Below, piece after piece: positions 7,312-11,603 of a stretch of 11,603 bases of DNA. Source of the stretch: M55B132 sp964508895 (lineage in GTDB: Bacteria; Bacteroidota; Bacteroidia; Bacteroidales; B18-G4); the NCBI GenBank assembly GCA_964508895.1, contig CAZDWF010000111.1, positions 1 to 11,603 of the forward strand, written 5' to 3'. The notes beneath the pieces were generated by a model. That model was not told the origin of the DNA, searched no databases, and saw only the letters and a list, made by a program, of their open reading frames with translations. Within the stretch, counting starts at the first letter, position 1. Each line of letters starts with the position of its first letter. Position numbers and translations under genes: made by a program.

Positions 7312-8097
7312 ATGAAGAAACTAACTATTTTACTTTCTCTCGTTTTACTCACCTCCATAGGCATATCACAAACCACTCTCGATACTGCTGTTAATTTCGA
7401 CGGCAAAGATCCCTATGGAAATACTATTGAACTCTTTGAATACCTGAATGATGGGAAAATTGTCTTGATCGACTTTTTTAATTCTATGTGAGGCACCTGT
7501 ACTACCTATGCTCCGGATTTCCAGGCATCACATGAAGATTTTGGTAGTAATCAGGGAAATGTGATATTTCTCGGTGTTGCAAAGGGAGATGACAATATGA
7601 ACATAATTTGGTATGATAGTATATATGGAATAACATACCCAAATCTTAGCGGTAATGAAGGTGGTGGTAACCTTATTCATATGAATTATGATATTCAATC
7701 CACACCAACTGCAGTGTTAATCACACCTGACAGGGCTATCGTTGAACAGTATATATGGCCACCCACACATAATAACCTTAATGATGCTATACTTGCAGCT
7801 GGTGGGATAATGGTTGGTGTTGATGAAGGAAACAAGGATAATAAATCCCTATTTAGTATTTATCCAAATCCTACAAAAAATAATGCTAACATATCATTTA
7901 GTTCTTCTGGTGATGCTTACCAGGTACAAATAATTAGTTTGACAGGAAACATTGTATACCAAACTGAGAAAGTTTTTTATCCTGAAGGCACTCAACTTTT
8001 TGAACTCACGCTGAATAAGTTTAAAAAAGGAATGTATTTTGTTAGACTAAGGAGTGGGGATAAAGTGACTAAGACTCAAAGCTTAATAATATTATAG
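7312..8097 (+). CDS. Candidate selenoprotein: secreted thioredoxin-fold protein (UGTC) with T9SS domain
   Basis: Predicted 261-residue exported thiol-redox protein. From the ATG at 7312 there is a signal peptide (MKKLTILLSLVLLTSIGISQ), then a thioredoxin-fold strand KIVLIDFFNSM, then an in-frame TGA (7489-7491), then GTCTTYAPDF. The TGA is residue 60, exactly the first Cys of a CxxC redox motif, so decoding it as selenocysteine gives Sec60-Gly-Thr-Cys63. The frame is otherwise open to TAG at 8097. Downstream are a strand-type VIFLGVAKG, the cis-proline region STPTAVLI (Pro132) and a T9SS sorting domain (about 178-261) beginning FSIYPNPTKN. Homology-like features continue seamlessly across the TGA, which argues against random decay. 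A SECIS-like hairpin follows. Alternatives are a recent nonsense mutation or a one-base error (TGT or TGC to TGA). The 178-residue ORF from GTG 7561 lacks the signal and active site. Confidence 0.75.
7508..7528 (+). promoter_or_regulatory. Possible bacterial SECIS hairpin after the in-frame TGA
   Basis: AUG (7508-7510) pairs with CAU (7526-7528) and CC (7513-7514) with GG (7524-7525), with CU bulged on the 5' side and an apical loop GGAUUUCCA (7515-7523) that could close further through GG/CC. The loop starts 23 bases after the TGA and has G in its first two positions, both in line with the loose rules for bacterial SECIS elements. The stem is short and the rules permissive, so this supports but does not prove selenocysteine insertion. 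Confidence 0.4.
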
Positions 8098-8119
8098 GAA
8101 TATTATCCTGTAAATCCTG

Positions 8120-8127
8120 TAACTTTG
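8120..8127 (+). promoter_or_regulatory. Bacteroidota -7 box before the small lipoprotein gene
   Basis: TAACTTTG matches TAnnTTTG exactly and ends 38 bases before the ATG at 8166, predicting a leader of about 30 bases. No -33 TTTG is seen. A tandem repeat of ATCCTGTAA lies just upstream. Confidence 0.5.
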
Positions 8128-8165
8128 ATATTTGATCGATTGAACTTGATTAAAAGTTTATACTT

Positions 8166-8579
8166 ATGAATAAAGCATCAAAGTATTTATATTTCACTCT
8201 TATCTTATTCGCAATTCTACCTGGATGTACAAAAGACGATGATGACGATAACAATCCTTACGTTGATCCCCGTGATAAGTTCCTGGGAACATGGTCAGTG
8301 AATAATGAGTCATGTAGTTCAAGAAGATATCAGGTTATCATTTCTTATGATTCTTCAAATAGTGCACAGGTGTTGTTATCTAATTTTGCTTTTTCTGAAG
8401 CCTCAGAACCCGATACAGCATTAATTACAGGAAGTAATATCACCATGCCATTGCAGTTCAATAGTGAAAAATGGCAGATAAAGGGTAGCGGGAAATATGA
8501 GAATGATAATATTCAGTGGACTTATACTTTAATAATTTCGGCCGATGAGCAGCAATGTACAGCAACTTATACTAAATAA
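8166..8579 (+). CDS. Small surface-type lipoprotein, lipocalin-like in outline
   Basis: An envelope lipoprotein of 137 residues. The signal peptide ends in the lipobox LPGC (Cys21), followed by TKDDDDDNN, an acidic run typical of lipoproteins delivered to the Bacteroidota cell surface. The mature part starts with DKFLGTWSVN, a GTW motif near the N-terminus as in small lipocalin-like beta-barrels, and alternates short polar strands to the end. Cysteines in NESCSS and EQQCTATY might form a disulfide. I do not recognise a specific family, and the lipocalin resemblance rests mainly on the GTW element. It has its own promoter box, and its stop directly abuts the stop of the opposing DUF4296 gene. 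Confidence 0.8.
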   Translation: MNKASKYLYFTLILFAILPGCTKDDDDDNNPYVDPRDKFLGTWSVNNESCSSRRYQVIISYDSSNSAQVLLSNFAFSEASEPDTALITGSNITMPLQFNSEKWQIKGSGKYENDNIQWTYTLIISADEQQCTATYTK

Positions 8580-8945
8580 TTATTGCTGTGACTTAACTTC
8601 AGATTCCAGCCTGCTGAGGTTTTCTATTACTTTTTCGTAAATTATGTTATACTCTTCAACATCGAGTTTATAATACTCAATATTCATTTCAAGTTCTTCC
8701 TTGCTAATATCATATTTATCGAAGATCATCTGATGATACTCACTATTCAGGCTTTTGAACTCCTGACCGGCATTTTCTTTATACTTCATTGCTGCCTGTA
8801 CCAATTGGAGATCTGTTAATATCTTAATTAAAACATCTTTGGAAATGCTTGGCTTGTAATCATCCTGAACAAGCTCGGTATTGAATTCATTATAACAGGA
8901 TGATAACGAAAATGAAATGATAATAAAAAGGATTAATTGTCTCAT
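8580..8945 (-). CDS. DUF4296-type lipoprotein
   Basis: A 121-residue lipoprotein of unknown function. The signal peptide MRQLILFIIISFSLSSC has its lipobox cysteine at 17. The mature protein has the layout of the DUF4296 family, which is common in Bacteroidota: SISKDVLIKILTDLQLVQAA near the N-terminus, then FDKYDISKEELEMNIEYYK, then a C-terminal helix with EEYNIIYEKVIENLSRLE. The helices are amphipathic and probably form a small bundle in the periplasm. Unlike the two other lipoproteins here, no acidic run directly follows the cysteine, so an inner-leaflet, periplasm-facing location is likelier. Its ATG shares one base with the recQ stop (TGATG), so it is translated from the recQ message, although the functional connection is obscure. 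Confidence 0.85.
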   Translation of the reverse strand: MRQLILFIIISFSLSSCYNEFNTELVQDDYKPSISKDVLIKILTDLQLVQAAMKYKENAGQEFKSLNSEYHQMIFDKYDISKEELEMNIEYYKLDVEEYNIIYEKVIENLSRLESEVKSQQ

Positions 8946-11140
8946 CAGTTTCCGATTTCTGACATAAATTTTATTCTAACCAAACGTATCTCCTGGGGAG
9001 TAAATTCTTCTTCACCTAATTCATCAAGAGCATCTGTAATAGAATCTGATTCTGCTTCACCAAAATAATCGTATATCTCTTCCATATGGTATTCATCAAC
9101 TACGTCATTAATATAATAGTTAAGGTCAAGTTTCGTGCCAGAAGCTACAATTCTTTCTATTTCTGATAATAATTCATCAAGGCTGAGGTTTTTAGCAGAA
9201 GCAATATCTTCAAGGCTGATCTTACGGTCGATATTTCGAATAATATGTACTTTCATTCCTGATTTATTTACAACCGATTTAACTACCATATCATTGGGTC
9301 TGATGATATCATTTTCTTCTACATAATTTCTGATCAAATCAAGAAATGGTTTGCCATATTTATGTGCTTTTCCTGAACCAACGCCAGTAATCTGTAACAG
9401 CTCTTCCTCCTTGATAGGATATTGTATTGCCATATCTTCAAGTGAAGGATCCTGGAATATTACAAAAGGTGGAAGACTTTCTCTTTTACTGATATCTTTT
9501 CGAAGGTCTTTTAGCATTGTGAACAAGGTCTTATCAGAAGTGCTTGTTTTTGCAGCTCCTCCATTGAATTCATCATCATCTTCATTTTCATTATCATGCT
9601 CCTGGACAAGCATCATGGAATAAGGTTTATCCAGGAACTTATGACCTAGTTTGGTTACCTTCAATAAGCCATAATTATCAATATCCTTAATTATCAATCT
9701 GGCAATCAAACATTGCCGGATTACTCCCTGCCAGAACTTCTCACTTTTTTCTGATCCTTTTCCAAAAATATCCAGTGCATTATGTTTAAATGATTTAATG
9801 GTAGTAGTACCATTACCCATCAGGATATTAACTATATGAGTGGCTTTAAATAATTGTTTTACAGCAAGTATGGCATCTATTACCATCTCAACATATTCCT
9901 TGCCCTCGAACATTGTTTTAGGATGGAGACAGTTATCACATGATCCGCAATTCTCCTTTTCGTATCCCTCACCAAAATAGTGAAGCAACAGCTTATGACG
10001 GCAGAGAGAGGATTCAGTATAAGCAACAGTTTCCTGAAGCAATTCTTTGGCAATCTCCTGTTCAGCAACAGGTTTACCTTTCATAAACTTCTCGAGTTTA
10101 ATAATATCGTTATAGTTGTAAAATGCAATACAATTGCCTTCACCGTCATCCCTTCCTGAACGTCCTGTTTCCTGGTAATAGCTTTCAATACTCTTGGGTA
10201 TATCGTGATGTATTACGAAACGAATATCTGGTTTATCTATCCCCATACCAAAAGCAATAGTTGCTACAATCACATCCACTTCTTCCATCAGGAACATATC
10301 CTGGTTTTTCTTTCTTGTTGATGAATCCAATCCGGCATGATAAGGCAAGGCTTTAATACCATTAACCTGAAATGTTTCAGCAAGTTCTTCAACTTTCTTA
10401 CGACTAAGGCAATATACAATTCCTGATTTGCCAGTGTGGTTTTTAATGTATTTTATTATATCAGGAATAACTTCCTTGGTTTTTTGCCTGATCTCATAAT
10501 AAAGATTAGCTCTGTCGAATGAACTTTTATAAACAGCAGCATCTAGTATGTTGAGGTTCTTTTGGATATCGTGTTGTACTTTTGGTGTTGCTGTGGCGGT
10601 TAATGCCATCACAGGGACTTGCTGTCCTATAGTCTCAATGATTGGCCTGAGCCTTCTGTATTCCGGTCTGAAGTCGTGCCCCCACTCTGAAATACAGTGA
10701 GCCTCATCTATAGCATAGAATGATATCTTAATACTTTTGAGAAATTCAATATTCTCATCCTTTGTAAGGGATTCAGGGGCTACGTATAATAATTTGGTAT
10801 GTTTTTCGATAAGATCCTGCTTAACCTTGTTAAGCTCTGCTTTTGAAAGAGATGAATTCATTACATGGGCAATGCCTTCTTCCGTACCGAAGTTTCTGAT
10901 ATTGTCAACCTGATTTTTCATCAGTGCAATAAGAGGTGATACAATTATTGCAGTACCATCAAGTATTATCGCAGGTAGTTGATAGCACATCGACTTTCCA
11001 CCTCCGGTTGGCATGATCACAAAAGTATCATTGCCATCAAGAACATTGTTAATGATGGGTTCCTGGTTTCCTTTAAAACTATCAAAGCCAAAAATTTTCT
11101 TTAGTAGTTTATGAAGTGAATATTCTTCCTTCTTTGGCAT
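8945..11140 (-). CDS. recQ: ATP-dependent DNA helicase RecQ
   Basis: 3'-5' DNA helicase of recombination and replication-fork repair, 731 residues, the long form common in Bacteroidota. Numbered from the ATG at 11140: Walker A PTGGGKS (44-50), DEAH box in AIDEAHC (145-148), SALTAT-like MALTATAT (about 178), helicase motif VI QETGRSGRDD (about 324), RecQ zinc site with Cys380, 398, 401 and 404 (CGSCDNC), winged-helix RQC domain, an acidic linker (about 514-523), HRDC (about 537-609) and a C-terminal helix-turn-helix extension. A GTG nine bases further up is in frame, but AAGGAG (11149-11154) overlaps it and sits eight bases before ATG 11140, deciding the start. It ends in TGA, so UGA is a normal stop in this genome. 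Confidence 0.97.
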   Translation of the reverse strand: MPKKEEYSLHKLLKKIFGFDSFKGNQEPIINNVLDGNDTFVIMPTGGGKSMCYQLPAIILDGTAIIVSPLIALMKNQVDNIRNFGTEEGIAHVMNSSLSKAELNKVKQDLIEKHTKLLYVAPESLTKDENIEFLKSIKISFYAIDEAHCISEWGHDFRPEYRRLRPIIETIGQQVPVMALTATATPKVQHDIQKNLNILDAAVYKSSFDRANLYYEIRQKTKEVIPDIIKYIKNHTGKSGIVYCLSRKKVEELAETFQVNGIKALPYHAGLDSSTRKKNQDMFLMEEVDVIVATIAFGMGIDKPDIRFVIHHDIPKSIESYYQETGRSGRDDGEGNCIAFYNYNDIIKLEKFMKGKPVAEQEIAKELLQETVAYTESSLCRHKLLLHYFGEGYEKENCGSCDNCLHPKTMFEGKEYVEMVIDAILAVKQLFKATHIVNILMGNGTTTIKSFKHNALDIFGKGSEKSEKFWQGVIRQCLIARLIIKDIDNYGLLKVTKLGHKFLDKPYSMMLVQEHDNENEDDDEFNGGAAKTSTSDKTLFTMLKDLRKDISKRESLPPFVIFQDPSLEDMAIQYPIKEEELLQITGVGSGKAHKYGKPFLDLIRNYVEENDIIRPNDMVVKSVVNKSGMKVHIIRNIDRKISLEDIASAKNLSLDELLSEIERIVASGTKLDLNYYINDVVDEYHMEEIYDYFGEAESDSITDALDELGEEEFTPQEIRLVRIKFMSEIGN

Positions 11141-11148
11141 ATCGTCCA

Positions 11149-11154
11149 CTCCTT
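11149..11154 (-). promoter_or_regulatory. Shine-Dalgarno site that fixes the recQ start
   Basis: AAGGAG on the minus strand, eight bases before the ATG at 11140. It overlaps the alternative in-frame GTG at 11149, which therefore cannot be the start. Confidence 0.8.
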
Positions 11155-11271
11155 AAAATGTAATATATTTGTAATGTTAGTTTTAGTAGTTTAAAAAAAA
11201 ATCGTGCAATAATAAATAATTCTCAATTATCTTAGTTATTATTTTATCCTGAGAGCTAAACACCCTATATA

Positions 11272-11279
11272 CAAATATA
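11272..11279 (-). promoter_or_regulatory. Possible -7 box for recQ
   Basis: TATATTTG on the minus strand matches TAnnTTTG exactly. It would give a leader of about 125 bases, much of it A/T-rich with a nine-base A/T run (11192-11200). It lies 14 bases beyond the stop of the permease fragment. In such AT-rich DNA the match may be chance. Confidence 0.35.
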
Positions 11280-11292
11280 ATAATAATTAAAG

Positions 11293-11603
11293 TTAAGAAA
11301 AACCACCTATAATTAAAACTGGCAAAGCTTTTAATGCAAGATCAACAAGAGCAAATTGCACTCCAGCTCTCGCTCCCCACATCATTCCCGCTACTAAAGC
11401 TACAACACCTGCAGCAGACCAAACTAATAACATTATATGTTTTAAAGGAATTCCTATTGAACTCGCTGCTCCTGCATCATCTGCAACAGCTCTCAAACCT
11501 AATCCAATTTTTGTGTATTTGAATAATAAAAATAGACCGATAATCATTATAGCAGCAACTAATCCAGCTGTGATATCAAGTGCACTAATAAATAATTTTA
11601 AAT
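11293..11603 (-). CDS. LivH-type branched-chain amino-acid ABC permease, 5' partial and C-terminally shortened
   Basis: An inner-membrane permease fragment. The frame is open to the window end, so the N-terminus is outside. The 102 visible residues include the family signature GLGLRAVADDAGAASSIGIP, a membrane helix (HIMLLVWSAAGVVALVAGMM) and ALKALPVLIIGG. LivH and LivM proteins import branched-chain amino acids or related compounds as a pair with LivG, LivF and a binding protein. Family members normally continue after ILGG with a conserved SIPGA-like turn and a last membrane helix; here TAA follows after only FS. No other liv gene is visible. Leu/Ile/Val ABC importers are uncommon in Bacteroidota, so this may be a transferred fragment, a pseudogene or a contig-joining artefact. 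Confidence 0.8.
   Translation of the reverse strand, partial: LKLFISALDITAGLVAAIMIIGLFLLFKYTKIGLGLRAVADDAGAASSIGIPLKHIMLLVWSAAGVVALVAGMMWGARAGVQFALVDLALKALPVLIIGGFS

Noticed and set aside
7489..7491. Reassigned genetic code (UGA read as Trp or Gly)
   Set aside because: recQ ends in TGA directly overlapping the next gene's ATG, other genes use TGG for Trp, and the features are those of Bacteroidota. Context-specific recoding fits better.
7561..8097. Separate gene starting at GTG 7561
   Set aside because: It begins in the middle of a thioredoxin strand, without a signal peptide, although its C-terminus is a T9SS domain that requires export. The frame continues upstream through the TGA to a proper signal peptide at 7312.
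11141..11149. GTG start for recQ
   Set aside because: The Shine-Dalgarno AAGGAG overlaps this codon and is ideally spaced for the ATG at 11140.
1..11603. CRISPR array, tRNA, rRNA or insertion sequence
   Set aside because: No regularly spaced repeats, no cloverleaf or conserved rRNA segments, and no transposase motifs with terminal repeats were seen on either strand by eye.

Overview
The window looks like AT-rich DNA from a member of the Bacteroidota, probably an uncultured or environmental relative of the Bacteroidales/Marinilabiliales type. The sequence shows this in several ways. Two secreted proteins end in type IX secretion (T9SS) sorting domains with the YPNP motif. There is a PorV/PorQ-family barrel and a DUF4296 lipoprotein. 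Two further lipoproteins have acidic residues right after the lipobox cysteine. Several genes have Bacteroidota-type -7 promoter boxes (TAnnTTTG). UGA serves as an ordinary stop for recQ.

Layout, left to right. Bases 1-2410 (+) hold a NarL-type two-component pair: a membrane histidine kinase cut by the window edge and a LuxR-family response regulator one base downstream. Bases 2540-4112 (+) hold an octaheme c-type cytochrome with a T9SS C-terminal domain; its signal peptide is separated from the body by a one-base frameshift in a run of seven A. Bases 4113-4883 are mostly non-coding: a 17-bp perfect palindrome, a short ORF or gene remnant, a strong bidirectional-type terminator, another hairpin and a 47-residue zinc-ribbon protein on the minus strand. 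Bases 4884-5258 (-) encode a PKD-domain lipoprotein, divergent from a PorV/PorQ-like outer-membrane protein (5394-6473, +), followed by deoxyribose-phosphate aldolase (6518-7267, +).

The most notable gene is at 7312-8097 (+). It is a thioredoxin-fold secreted protein with a T9SS domain, whose reading frame is broken only by one TGA at 7489-7491. That codon sits exactly where the first cysteine of the CxxC redox motif belongs, giving a UGTC motif. A hairpin lies at SECIS-like distance downstream. The simplest reading is a selenocysteine protein that an ordinary gene caller would cut to its C-terminal 178 residues.

After it come a small acidic-tethered lipoprotein (8166-8579, +) and, on the opposite strand with abutting stop codons, a recQ-DUF4296 operon (11140 to 8580). 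The window ends in a C-terminally shortened LivH-type branched-chain amino-acid permease (11293-11603, -), which is unusual in this lineage and may mark a transfer or an assembly junction.

Functionally, the window mixes housekeeping genes (recQ, deoC) with an envelope theme: exported redox proteins (the cytochrome and the thioredoxin-like protein) carrying T9SS signals, surface-type lipoproteins and a PorV-like barrel. Any direct link between these genes beyond adjacency is inference.
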